Shown here piece by piece: positions 1-8,030 of a stretch of 13,096 nt of DNA (position 1 is its first letter; every line of letters starts with the position of its first letter). Source of the stretch: Conexibacteraceae bacterium (lineage in GTDB: Bacteria > Actinomycetota > Thermoleophilia > Solirubrobacterales > Solirubrobacteraceae); the NCBI GenBank assembly GCA_009785395.1, contig WQWK01000031.1, positions 1-13,096 of the forward strand, given 5' to 3'. A program made the translations under genes and the position numbers. The notes beneath the pieces were generated by a model. That model did not search any database and had not been told where the DNA came from. It saw only the letters and a list, made by a program, of their open reading frames with translations.

Positions 1-1290
<1,290 letters not shown>

Positions 1291-1293
1291 GCG

Positions 1294-1632
1294 ATGCCGG
1301 CGCGGCACCGGTCCTCACCGGTGGTGCTGTTGATCCGCTGGGGCGTGCCGGCCCTGCTCGTGCTGGGCGGCGTCGTCCTGCTGATCATGTCCGGTGGGCA
1401 CCTGAGCGGTGTCCAGGACAATGCGCAGGAGTCCAACGTCTTCGTATCTACGTCCCTGGACCGCGACTCGGTGCTCAGCGCGGCCGGCGTCGGCCTGATC
1501 GTGATGGCGGCGATCGTCGTGCTGCTCGGCTGGCTGCTGCGCCTGAACGCGAGTGAGCGTGGCGACCGTGACAAGGAGGACGCGGCGCGCGAGCACCTGC
1601 GCCGCACCGGTCACTGGCCGGACGAGGAGTAG
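1294..1632 (+). CDS. Small two-helix membrane protein of unknown function
   Basis: The 112-residue product is not recognised. The ATG lies 3 nt after the ftsH stop, with GGAG (1284-1287) at a suitable distance, so it is probably co-translated with ftsH. There are two hydrophobic segments: about residues 15-32 (VPALLVLGGVVLLI) and 63-82 (AAGVGLIVMAAIVVLLGWLL). The N-terminus is basic (MPARHR), the intervening loop of about 30 residues is polar and net acidic, and the C-terminal 28 residues are highly charged. By the positive-inside rule both ends are probably cytoplasmic and the loop external. There are no cysteines or enzyme-like motifs. Its place suggests a partner or modulator of FtsH, but that is inference from position only. 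The next gene is convergent. Confidence 0.75.
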   Translation: MPARHRSSPVVLLIRWGVPALLVLGGVVLLIMSGGHLSGVQDNAQESNVFVSTSLDRDSVLSAAGVGLIVMAAIVVLLGWLLRLNASERGDRDKEDAAREHLRRTGHWPDEE

Positions 1633-1643
1633 AGCGCCCCGCG

Positions 1644-1679
1644 CGGCGGCTCCGGGCGCGGACGGCGGCTCCGGGCGCG
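1644..1679. repeat. Two tandem 17-bp direct repeats between convergent genes
   Basis: The 17-mer CGGCGGCTCCGGGCGCG occurs at 1644-1660 and again at 1663-1679 with a 2-nt spacer. It lies in the 55-nt gap between the convergent small membrane-protein and phosphoesterase genes. GCGCCC at 1634-1639 can pair with either GGGCGC (1654-1659 or 1673-1678), giving alternative GC hairpins. No T tract follows, so a terminator role for the two converging transcripts is possible but weakly supported. Confidence 0.4.
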
Positions 1680-1687
1680 ATCCGCTG

Positions 1688-3148
1688 CTAACCGAAGACG
1701 CTCGCCAGGCCCGGCGTGCCAGCGGGCGGCTCGAGACCGGCGGCCTTGCAGAGCTCGAGGCCGGGTGTCATCGCCGGCGCCGCCGAGAGCTTCGGCGGTG
1801 CTGCGAAAGCGGGGCGTTTGAAGTCGAAGTAGTCGGTCAGCGGGTGGGCGTTGGCGTCGCGGAAGCTGAGCGCGGGCAGGTTCCACTTGCGCTCGATGAA
1901 CGCCAGGATCGAGGTGTGGTCCTGAACGATCCGCGAGGCGTAGTTGGCGCGCGCCCACGGGGAGATCACGTGCAGGGGCACGCGGAAGCCGTATTGGTTG
2001 AAGCCGCCCGGCGCCAGCGGCGCGTTCGGGTCGGTCAGCGCCTGCGGATCGGTGATCGGCGCGATGCTGTCGGGCGCGAGCGCCGCCGGCGGCGGCACGT
2101 GGTCGTAGTAGCCGCCATGCTCGTCCCAGGTGATGAACAGCGCGGTCTTGGCCCACTGCTTGGAGCGGGTGACGGCATTGACGACCTGGGCGATGAACCG
2201 CTCGCCCGCTTGAACGTCCTGGGGGTTCTCCTCGGAGTCGGTGTTGTAGTTGGGGTCGAGGAACGAGAACGCGGGCAGGGTGCCGTGGGCGGCGTCGCTG
2301 AAGAACTGGCTGATCGGCACCATCCGGTTCGTACACCCGGGCGAGCGTGCGAACTCCGGCACGATCAGGGGACTGCCCTCGAGCGTCGCCCCGCTGGTCG
2401 GCTGCACGTAGTTGCGCCAGCTGATCCTGTGCTCGAGCAGCTGGTTGAAGATCGTGCCGTTCGCCGCGGGCACCTGGAAGGTGTAGTCGTTGGTCGCCGT
2501 CAGCCCCGAGGCGGTCCCGCAGAACAGGAAGCGGCGGTTCGGGTAGGTCTGGGCAAGCACCGAGCAGAAGTAGCGCTCGCCGATCGGGTAGTGCTGGGCG
2601 ATCGCGTAGGTGACCGGCAGGTACCCCTTGTCCCAGTACCACATCGCCTGTGTGCTCGAGGCCTGCACGAAGCCGTTGTTGGCGCCGTTGTTCCAGGCGG
2701 TGTGAGATGCGTTCCAATCCTGACCGACGCCATCGGCCTGGCAGGGTGAGGCCGCCCGCTGGGCGACGATATTCGGGCCCGCAATCGCAGGCGTCGCAGT
2801 CGTCGGGTTGGAGTTGGTCACCGCGCCGCCGCTGGTGCTGAGACCGTCGACGGAGGCGCGGCCCTTGACCTGGTGCGGGACCATCCCGAGCAGATTGTCG
2901 AACGAGTGGTTCTCCATCATCAGCACGATCACGTGCTCGATCTGCTCGAGCCCCGGGGTCGGGTGTCCGGCAGGCAGGTGCGGGAACGGGCGTGAGCCCG
3001 GCGTTCGCACCCTGCTCGCAGCTCGTGCGAAGGTCCGCGCCCAGGCCGGCAGGCTCGAGTAGGCCGATGCCGCAGCGACGCCTGCGGCGCTTGCGCCGGC
3101 GCCCGCGAGCAGCTGTCTGCGGGTGAGGGGCTTTTCCAGGGCCATCAC
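1688..3148 (-). CDS. Tat-exported phosphoesterase (acid phosphatase / phospholipase C family)
   Basis: This is a predicted secreted phosphoesterase of the phospholipase C/AcpA superfamily (Pfam Phosphoesterase type), hydrolysing phosphate mono- or diesters outside the membrane. The 486-residue product starts with a twin-arginine signal: TRRQLLAG (9-16), a small-residue hydrophobic stretch (about 15-29) and a likely AxA-type cleavage near PAWA. The family motif MMENHSFDN is at 77-85, and the second metal-site motif WDEHGGYYDHVPPP at 341-354. A length near 480 residues suits the acid-phosphatase branch better than the roughly 700-residue phosphocholine-specific PLCs, but the substrate cannot be read from sequence. 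The start may be GTG at 3148 or the adjacent ATG at 3145; neither has a clear ribosome binding site. It lies 28 nt after the MBL-fold gene on the same strand, so the two are probably co-transcribed. Confidence 0.9.
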   Translation of the reverse strand: MMALEKPLTRRQLLAGAGASAAGVAAASAYSSLPAWARTFARAASRVRTPGSRPFPHLPAGHPTPGLEQIEHVIVLMMENHSFDNLLGMVPHQVKGRASVDGLSTSGGAVTNSNPTTATPAIAGPNIVAQRAASPCQADGVGQDWNASHTAWNNGANNGFVQASSTQAMWYWDKGYLPVTYAIAQHYPIGERYFCSVLAQTYPNRRFLFCGTASGLTATNDYTFQVPAANGTIFNQLLEHRISWRNYVQPTSGATLEGSPLIVPEFARSPGCTNRMVPISQFFSDAAHGTLPAFSFLDPNYNTDSEENPQDVQAGERFIAQVVNAVTRSKQWAKTALFITWDEHGGYYDHVPPPAALAPDSIAPITDPQALTDPNAPLAPGGFNQYGFRVPLHVISPWARANYASRIVQDHTSILAFIERKWNLPALSFRDANAHPLTDYFDFKRPAFAAPPKLSAAPAMTPGLELCKAAGLEPPAGTPGLASVFG

Positions 3149-3176
3149 ACGTCAGGTATATCCGGCCTGGCGCCGT

Positions 3177-4172
3177 TTAACGGCTTGGTCCGGCCCCGCT
3201 TAACACCTCGTTCACAGGCAGCGCCGCGACCGTGATCGAGTCGCTGACGTTCGCGACCTCCTCCGGCACGCGTGCCAGTCGCACGTTCAGGGTCAGCCCG
3301 GGCTCGGCGTCGAGCGGCCGGAAGAAGTCGTCGTAGTGGGTCGGCACGACGACGCGCGGCTGCAGGCGGGTGAGGATGCGCTGCCAGTAGCGCTCGGTGA
3401 AACCGCGCCCGGCAACGCCGGCGAGGAACAGGTCGACACCGCCGCCCGGCACCTCGTCGTCGAGCAGGTTCGAGCTGCCCTGGTGGTACAGGCGCACACC
3501 GGCCACCTCGATCAGGATCGCGTATACGCGACCGCAGCGGTAGGCGCCGGCGGACATGCCGTCGAGGTGATCACAGCTGAGCTCACCGTCCATCGGCACG
3601 CGCCATCCGAGCACCAGCTTCGAGTGCACGCTGGGGATGAACGTGACCGTGAACGGCCCGATCTCGTAGCGGCGGTGGGGCGTGACCGTCACCACCTGGG
3701 ATTCGGGGAGCCGATGCAGGCGTAGCAGCGCCGCCAGTGACTCCGATCCGTAGGCGGGGCAGCCGTGGCGCAGCGCCAGCGCAGGCGCATCCAACGCGTG
3801 GTCGAAGTGCGTGTGCCCGACCAGCACCGCCAGCACACGCTCGCCGGCGGGCCGGTCGAGGTAGCGCTTCACCAGCGCCGGGTCGGGCAGTGCCATTCGG
3901 CGTGTCAGCGCGTCCCGCAGCGAGACCCGTGACACGTACGGGTCGATGAACAGCGTCTGGCGCTCATAGGTGAGCCGGTAGCCGGAGACGCCCAGCCACT
4001 GCAGCTCCAGCCCCGGGGGCAGTGCCAGGCCGCCTGTCGCGAGGCCGCCTGATGCGAGCTCGGCGCCGCGCCGTTCGAGCTCGGAGAGCGCCTCCAGGTC
4101 GGTGCGGACGTTGGCGCGCCGCCGTACCAGGAACTCGGCGAAGTTCCCCATGTACCGTGCCTGGGACAGCAT
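3177..4172 (-). CDS. MBL-fold metallo-hydrolase
   Basis: This is a metallo-beta-lactamase superfamily hydrolase of unknown substrate, predicted cytoplasmic because no signal peptide is visible. From the ATG at 4172 the protein has 331 residues. The binuclear metal motif is HTHFDH (120-125). Further likely ligands are H183 (PSVHSK) and H279 (PTHYDDFF). The segment YHQGSSN occupies the place where many members carry a metal-bridging Asp, as in UlaG-like and NAPE-PLD-like branches. The open frame extends to 4214, but upstream codons would run into the divergent folP region; M22 at 4151 (MGNFAEF) is another possible start. The ATG shares a CATG with the candidate folP ATG on the other strand. The gene precedes the exported phosphoesterase by 28 nt; the two may act on related phosphorylated substrates, but this is only inferred from adjacency. 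Confidence 0.85.
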   Translation of the reverse strand: MLSQARYMGNFAEFLVRRRANVRTDLEALSELERRGAELASGGLATGGLALPPGLELQWLGVSGYRLTYERQTLFIDPYVSRVSLRDALTRRMALPDPALVKRYLDRPAGERVLAVLVGHTHFDHALDAPALALRHGCPAYGSESLAALLRLHRLPESQVVTVTPHRRYEIGPFTVTFIPSVHSKLVLGWRVPMDGELSCDHLDGMSAGAYRCGRVYAILIEVAGVRLYHQGSSNLLDDEVPGGGVDLFLAGVAGRGFTERYWQRILTRLQPRVVVPTHYDDFFRPLDAEPGLTLNVRLARVPEEVANVSDSITVAALPVNEVLSGAGPSR

Positions 4173-5055
4173 GGAGCCGGATCCTAACCAGACTCGAAGC
4201 GATAGCGACGACACGGCCAGCGATGGACGTTATGGGCGGATATCCGCCCATAACGTCCATCGCTTCGCGATCATGGGGGTCGTCAACGTCACGCCGGACT
4301 CGTTCAGTGACGGGGGCCTCTACTTCGATCCAGCCGCAGCCGTCGAGCACGCCCTCACGCTGCAGGCGGAGGGCGCCGCGATCCTCGACGTCGGCGGCGA
4401 GTCGACACGTCCGGGCGCCGATCCGGTGGCGGCCGACGAGGAGTCGCGCAGGGTCGTGCCCGTGATCGAGGCACTCGTCGCCGCCGGTGTCAGCGCCCGC
4501 ATCTCCGTCGACACGTCCAAGGCCGAGGTCACCGAGCGGGCGCTCGCAGCCGGCGCCACGCTGGTCAACGACGTCACCGCGCTGCGGGCGGCGCCGGAGA
4601 TGGCCGAGCTGACGGCCGCCGCCAGCGCCGACCTCTGCCTGATGCATATGGCCGGCACGCCCCGCACGATGCAGGACAACCCGCACTACGACGACGTCGT
4701 CTCCGAGGTGAAGGCCTTCCTCGAGGAGCGCATGGCGTTCGCCGTCGCGCACGGCGTCCGCGAAGACAGGATCATCCTCGACCCCGGCATCGGCTTCGGC
4801 AAGACGGTCGCCCACAACCTCGAGCTGCTGCGGCGCCTGCCGGAGTTGGTCGCGCTGGGCCGACCGGTGCTGATCGGCACCAGTCGCAAATCCTTCCTGG
4901 GCAGGCTCACCGGTCGCGACCTGGACGACCGCATCCCCGGGACACTCGCGACCAACGTGATCGCCTACGAGCGCGGCGCCCGGATCTTCCGCGTCCACGA
5001 CGTGGCGCCGCTGTACGACGCGCTCGTCGTCACGGCGGCCGCGCTCGACGGGTAG
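4171..5055 (+). CDS. folP: Dihydropteroate synthase
   Basis: This enzyme condenses hydroxymethyl-dihydropterin diphosphate with p-aminobenzoate to give dihydropteroate, and is the sulfonamide target. It is a TIM-barrel protein of 294 residues from the ATG at 4171. Motifs seen are MGVVNVTPDSFSDGG (35-49, phosphate/Mg site with N39), DVGGESTRPGA (73-83), NDVTAL (133-138), GTSRKSFLG (236-244, with pterin/phosphate residue K240) and RVHDV (274-278). The start is uncertain: between 4171 and ATG 4273 there is no ATG, GTG, TTG or CTG codon in frame. The 4171 start gives a 34-residue N-terminal extension encoded partly by a perfect 46-bp palindrome. The 4273 start would begin exactly at the first core strand (MGVVNV), where known family members usually have about 8-20 residues before it. 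The downstream folB starts 9 nt after the stop. Confidence 0.93.
   Translation: MEPDPNQTRSDSDDTASDGRYGRISAHNVHRFAIMGVVNVTPDSFSDGGLYFDPAAAVEHALTLQAEGAAILDVGGESTRPGADPVAADEESRRVVPVIEALVAAGVSARISVDTSKAEVTERALAAGATLVNDVTALRAAPEMAELTAAASADLCLMHMAGTPRTMQDNPHYDDVVSEVKAFLEERMAFAVAHGVREDRIILDPGIGFGKTVAHNLELLRRLPELVALGRPVLIGTSRKSFLGRLTGRDLDDRIPGTLATNVIAYERGARIFRVHDVAPLYDALVVTAAALDG
4219..4264. repeat. Perfect 46-bp palindrome at the MBL/folP divergent junction
   Basis: Every base from 4219 to 4264 pairs with its mirror partner, with no spacer. The left arm begins AGCGATGGACGTTATGGG, the centre is GGGCGGATATCCGCCC (axis between 4241 and 4242), and the right arm is the exact reverse complement. Pairing stops abruptly at both ends (C4218 and T4265 do not match). 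It lies between the candidate divergent start codons, and also inside the open N-terminal frame of folP, where it would encode SDGRYGRISAHNVHR. Two of its three frames are open on each strand. It could be an operator for a dimeric regulator, a cruciform or hairpin, or one copy of a dispersed palindromic repeat. No second copy was seen in this window. Confidence 0.85.
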
Positions 5056-5064
5056 AGTCGCGCC

Positions 5065-5541
5065 ATGCCCACCGAGGAGCCCGAGGAGCCCGACCCGCAC
5101 GAGCCGGACGAGGACCTCGAAGAAGAAGAAGAGGACGACGACGAGTACGACGACGACGAGGATGATGAGGGCCACCCCGAGCCCGAGGTCACGATCGAGG
5201 TCAGCGGCCTCTCGCTCTACACGCACATGGGCGTCACCGCCGCCGAACGCGAGGTCGGCCAGCGCCTGATCGTCGACCTGCGGCTCGACGTCGGCGAGAC
5301 CGACGCGACCGTCACCGACCGCATCGAGGACACAGTCGACTACGGCGAGGTCTGCGAGTTCGTCAACCTCATCGCCCAGCAGCGCGAGTACCGCACGCTC
5401 GAGCGCTTCTGCACGGCGGTTGCCGACCGCCTGATCGAGCGCTACGAGGTGCATGCGGTCTGGGTCAAGGCAGCCAAGCCCGAGCCGCCGATTCCGCTGA
5501 ACGTCAGCGAGGTCTCGGTCGAGGTCTGGCGCGAGGCGTGA
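5065..5541 (+). CDS. folB: Dihydroneopterin aldolase with acidic N-terminal tail
   Basis: FolB cleaves 7,8-dihydroneopterin to 6-hydroxymethyl-dihydropterin and glycolaldehyde in folate synthesis. The catalytic core starts near residue 42: VSGLSLYTHMGVTAAERE (46-63, with the conserved Glu region at E61), VDYGEV (91-96, pterin-site Y93) and VKAAKPEPPIP (134-144, catalytic K135). The core is full length for the family, which usually has about 120 residues. The oddity is a 41-residue N-terminal extension with 27 Asp/Glu and no Lys or Arg, including runs of E (19-23) and D (24-26, 29-31). No in-frame start nearer the core was found before M55, which lies inside the conserved core, so the tail is probably translated. 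The ATG is 9 nt after folP, and the 3' end overlaps folK by 4 nt, so this is an operon. Confidence 0.93.
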   Translation: MPTEEPEEPDPHEPDEDLEEEEEDDDEYDDDEDDEGHPEPEVTIEVSGLSLYTHMGVTAAEREVGQRLIVDLRLDVGETDATVTDRIEDTVDYGEVCEFVNLIAQQREYRTLERFCTAVADRLIERYEVHAVWVKAAKPEPPIPLNVSEVSVEVWREA

Positions 5542-6083
5542 GTCCCGGCGGCGATTTGAATCCCGCCCACCCACCCCCGCCGCGACGCCGCGGATACCTC
5601 GGCCTGGGGTCCAACATCGGCGACCGCCGCGCCCACCTCCAGGCTGCGACGGATGCGCTGCCGCGCCACGGTGTGAGCGTGTTGCGCTCCTCATCCACCT
5701 ATGACACCGAGCCGGTCGGGCTGATCCTCGACCAGGCGGAGTTCCTCAACGCGTGCATCGAGATCGAGTCCGAGCACGCGCCCGCCGAGCTGCTGCGCGC
5801 CTGCAAGGAGGTGGAGACGGAGGTCGGGCGCGCTTCCGGCGGCCCCCGCCACGGCCCGCGCGTGATCGATGTCGACGTACTCCTGCTCGGCGATCTCCGC
5901 TACGAGTCTGAGCGCCTGACGCTTCCGCACGAGCAGGTGACGAGCCGCCGCTTCGTGCTCGTGCCGCTGCTCGAGCTCGATCCTGATCTGAGGTTGCCCG
6001 GCGGCGAGCGGCTCGCGGGCTCGCTCGCCGCCCTGGGAGGCGGTCAGGAGGTCCGCCTCGCCGGACCGCCGCTGGCCATATAG
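5538..6083 (+). CDS. folK: 2-amino-4-hydroxy-6-hydroxymethyldihydropteridine diphosphokinase
   Basis: FolK (HPPK) transfers pyrophosphate from ATP to 6-hydroxymethyl-dihydropterin, making the FolP substrate. The GTG start overlaps the folB stop in the sequence GTGA, a classic coupled junction, and gives 181 residues. Diagnostic motifs are GLGSNIGDR (22-30), TYDTEPVG with AEFLNACIEIES (about 54-76), GPRVIDVDVLLLGD (about 106-119, metal-binding D111 and D113) and LTLPHEQVTSRRFVLVPLLEL. The first 20 residues are a proline- and arginine-rich lead (HPPPPRRR) beyond the usual family start, but no later start codon before the core is apparent. All active-site elements are present. coaX follows after 9 nt. 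Confidence 0.94.
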   Translation: MSPGGDLNPAHPPPPRRRGYLGLGSNIGDRRAHLQAATDALPRHGVSVLRSSSTYDTEPVGLILDQAEFLNACIEIESEHAPAELLRACKEVETEVGRASGGPRHGPRVIDVDVLLLGDLRYESERLTLPHEQVTSRRFVLVPLLELDPDLRLPGGERLAGSLAALGGGQEVRLAGPPLAI

Positions 6084-6092
6084 TCAGCGCCG

Positions 6093-6896
6093 ATGGCAGA
6101 CCCGGCACAAACCGACGGCAAGCTGCTGGTCGTCGACGTCGGCAACACGCAGACCCACCTGGGCGTGTTCGACGCCGGGGCCGACAGGGTGTCCGAGCAC
6201 TGGCGCTTCGCCACCAACCGCGAGGCGACCTCCGACGAGCTCGGCGTGGTGCTCGCGGGCCTGCTGGCGCTACACCGGCTGGCGTTCGCGGACATCCGCA
6301 GCTCGATCGTCTCCACGACCGTGCCGCAGCTGCAGGACCAGTGGCGGGAACTGGCGGCGCGTCACCTCGGGCATGAGGCGCTTGCCGTGGGCCCATCACT
6401 TAAGACCGGCATGCCGATCCGCACCGAGAACCCGCACGAGGTCGGCGCCGACCGTCTGGTCAATGCCGTCGCGGCCTATGAGCGCTTCCGCTCGACCTGC
6501 GTGATCGTCGACTTCGGCACCGCGATCACCTATGACGCCGTATCCGCCGAGGGCGAGTACCTCGGCGGCATCATCACTCCCGGTGTTGAGATCTCCCTGG
6601 ACGCGCTGGCGCAGCGCGCCGCCAAGCTGCCGAACGTCGAGCTGACCGAGCCGCGGGCCGTGATCGGCCGCTCCACCGTCGAGGCGATTCGCAGCGGCAT
6701 CGCCTACGGGTTCGCGGGCCAGGTCGAGGGCATCGTGCGGCGCCTGCGCGCCGAGCTCGGCGACGACACGCGCGTGATCGCCACGGGCGGCTTCTCGACG
6801 CCCATGTACCCGTTCATCAAGGACACGATCGACGCGATCGACGAGCTGCTGACGCTGACGGGGCTACGCCTGATCTGGGAGCGCAACGCGCGCTGA
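6093..6896 (+). CDS. coaX: Type III pantothenate kinase
   Basis: CoaX phosphorylates pantothenate, the first committed step of coenzyme A synthesis; the type III family is not feedback-inhibited by CoA and needs a monovalent cation. The 267-residue protein has the ASKHA-fold signatures: DVGNTQTHLGVF (15-26, phosphate-binding with D15), ENPHEVGADRLVNA (about 112-125, pantothenate/catalytic D120), DFGTAITYD (140-148) and GGIITPGVEISLDAL. Length is typical. It ends the folP-folB-folK operon, 9 nt after folK, with no strong ribosome binding site visible. In several Actinomycetota panC and panD lie before coaX in the same neighbourhood; they are absent here. Its TGA is immediately followed by the stop of the convergent amidohydrolase. 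Confidence 0.95.
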   Translation: MADPAQTDGKLLVVDVGNTQTHLGVFDAGADRVSEHWRFATNREATSDELGVVLAGLLALHRLAFADIRSSIVSTTVPQLQDQWRELAARHLGHEALAVGPSLKTGMPIRTENPHEVGADRLVNAVAAYERFRSTCVIVDFGTAITYDAVSAEGEYLGGIITPGVEISLDALAQRAAKLPNVELTEPRAVIGRSTVEAIRSGIAYGFAGQVEGIVRRLRAELGDDTRVIATGGFSTPMYPFIKDTIDAIDELLTLTGLRLIWERNAR

Positions 6897-8015
6897 TCAG
6901 GACTGCGGTGGCAGCGGGACGTCCGGCGTGAGGGCGGCGGCCATCGCGAGCATCATCAGGAAACGGCTCGTGCGATCCTCGGGGTCCGCGGTGTGGGCGG
7001 CCTCGTAGTGGCTCAGCAGGCTGCGGATGGCGGCGAACACGGGTGCGTCATCGATCTCGTCGGGGACGTTGCAGCCGAGCTGGGCCAGCGCCACCATCTC
7101 ACCGCCGTCACCGGTGCGGAACTCGAGCATGGTCGCGATCTGCAGCAGGTTGGCTACACGGTCGAGCAGCAGGTGGGCGGCGCGCTCGTGCTCGCCGACG
7201 GCCGGCCCGGCCACGGCCAGGGGCTCGCCGGCCGCCACGCGCAGCGACTGGCCGGAGGCGATCAGCGCGATCCGCTCCGGTGTGAGCCCCGCCTGCAGCG
7301 CGAGCCGCAGATGCACAGCGGCCGAGACCAGCGTGTGGCCGTAGGGCGCGTCGGAGGCGAACAGGATCTGCGCCGGCGGCACCAGCGAGAACAGCGCCAT
7401 CAGGTCGGACGGCACCCACCAGGCGGTGTCGAACAGCAGGTTCGGCAGATCGGCGGCGGCGCGCCAGATCCAGCCAAGGTCGGTGACGCCCGCGTGGGCG
7501 AGGATCACGCGTGCGTGCGGATACTCGCGAGCGTATGCGACCACGTGCTCCCCGAGCGCGGGGATCCCGCGGCCAGCGTGGACCAGGATCGGGAGCCCGC
7601 GCTCGTTGGCGATGGCGAACAGCGCCGGCACGTCCGGGTGATCGAGCGTGAACTGCTCCGCGCGCGGGTGCAGCTTGATCCCCTTGGCCCCCCGGTCCAG
7701 CGCCCGCTGCGCTTCCGCGGGAGCGCCGAATCCGGGGTGGACCCTGCAGAATGGCACGAACATACCGCCGGCCTGCGCGGCGGCTTCGATCACGGCGTCG
7801 TTGTAGGCGGGGTACCCGTCCGGCTCGTGCATCGGGAACACGAAGCAGCCGCGCGCGTCTGCGGAGCGCAGCCCTTGCATGAGCTCGTCCGGGGTCTGGT
7901 GCATCCCGTCGGGGTCGTGCTCCCCAACGTGCGTGTGCGCGTCGAAGAGCTCGAGATCGGGCACCCGCTCACGGATCACCTGGAGCCAGGGCGTGATCAG
8001 GGCATTCAGGTCCAT
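6897..8015 (-). CDS. Amidohydrolase family protein (amidohydrolase_2-like)
   Basis: This is a predicted metal-dependent TIM-barrel hydrolase or decarboxylase of the amidohydrolase superfamily; the substrate is unknown. From ATG at 8015 it has 372 residues. Metal and active-site motifs are DAHTHVG (25-31), GIKLHPR (112-118, with K114 and H116), H146 in LVHAGRG, H174 in LAHAG, and SDAPYGH (221-227) with the final Asp D222. The barrel seems to end near residue 260. The last roughly 110 residues are mainly helical with Leu/Ala-rich segments and look like an extra C-terminal domain not standard in the family. The open frame continues upstream to 8600, but this overlaps dus and lacks the family pattern. 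Its start is only 15 nt from the divergent dus start, and its stop abuts that of coaX. Confidence 0.85.
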   Translation of the reverse strand: MDLNALITPWLQVIRERVPDLELFDAHTHVGEHDPDGMHQTPDELMQGLRSADARGCFVFPMHEPDGYPAYNDAVIEAAAQAGGMFVPFCRVHPGFGAPAEAQRALDRGAKGIKLHPRAEQFTLDHPDVPALFAIANERGLPILVHAGRGIPALGEHVVAYAREYPHARVILAHAGVTDLGWIWRAAADLPNLLFDTAWWVPSDLMALFSLVPPAQILFASDAPYGHTLVSAAVHLRLALQAGLTPERIALIASGQSLRVAAGEPLAVAGPAVGEHERAAHLLLDRVANLLQIATMLEFRTGDGGEMVALAQLGCNVPDEIDDAPVFAAIRSLLSHYEAAHTADPEDRTSRFLMMLAMAAALTPDVPLPPQS

Positions 8016-8030
8016 ATCGGGATTCGTACC

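Noticed and set aside
1553..2749. Plus-strand 398-codon open frame opposite the phosphoesterase
   Set aside because: The minus strand encodes a phosphoesterase with a Tat signal and metal motifs; the plus frame is low-complexity Arg/Gly/Val and shows no motif.
3964..5694. Minus-strand 576-codon open frame opposite folP, folB and folK
   Set aside because: It is a shadow of three well-supported plus-strand genes; its Asp/Val/Arg-rich composition is typical of antisense GC-rich frames.
6993..8030. Open frame upstream of dus in the same frame, giving a 685-codon fusion-like ORF
   Set aside because: This part is antisense to the amidohydrolase and lacks recognisable domains; the Dus family sequence begins at 8031.
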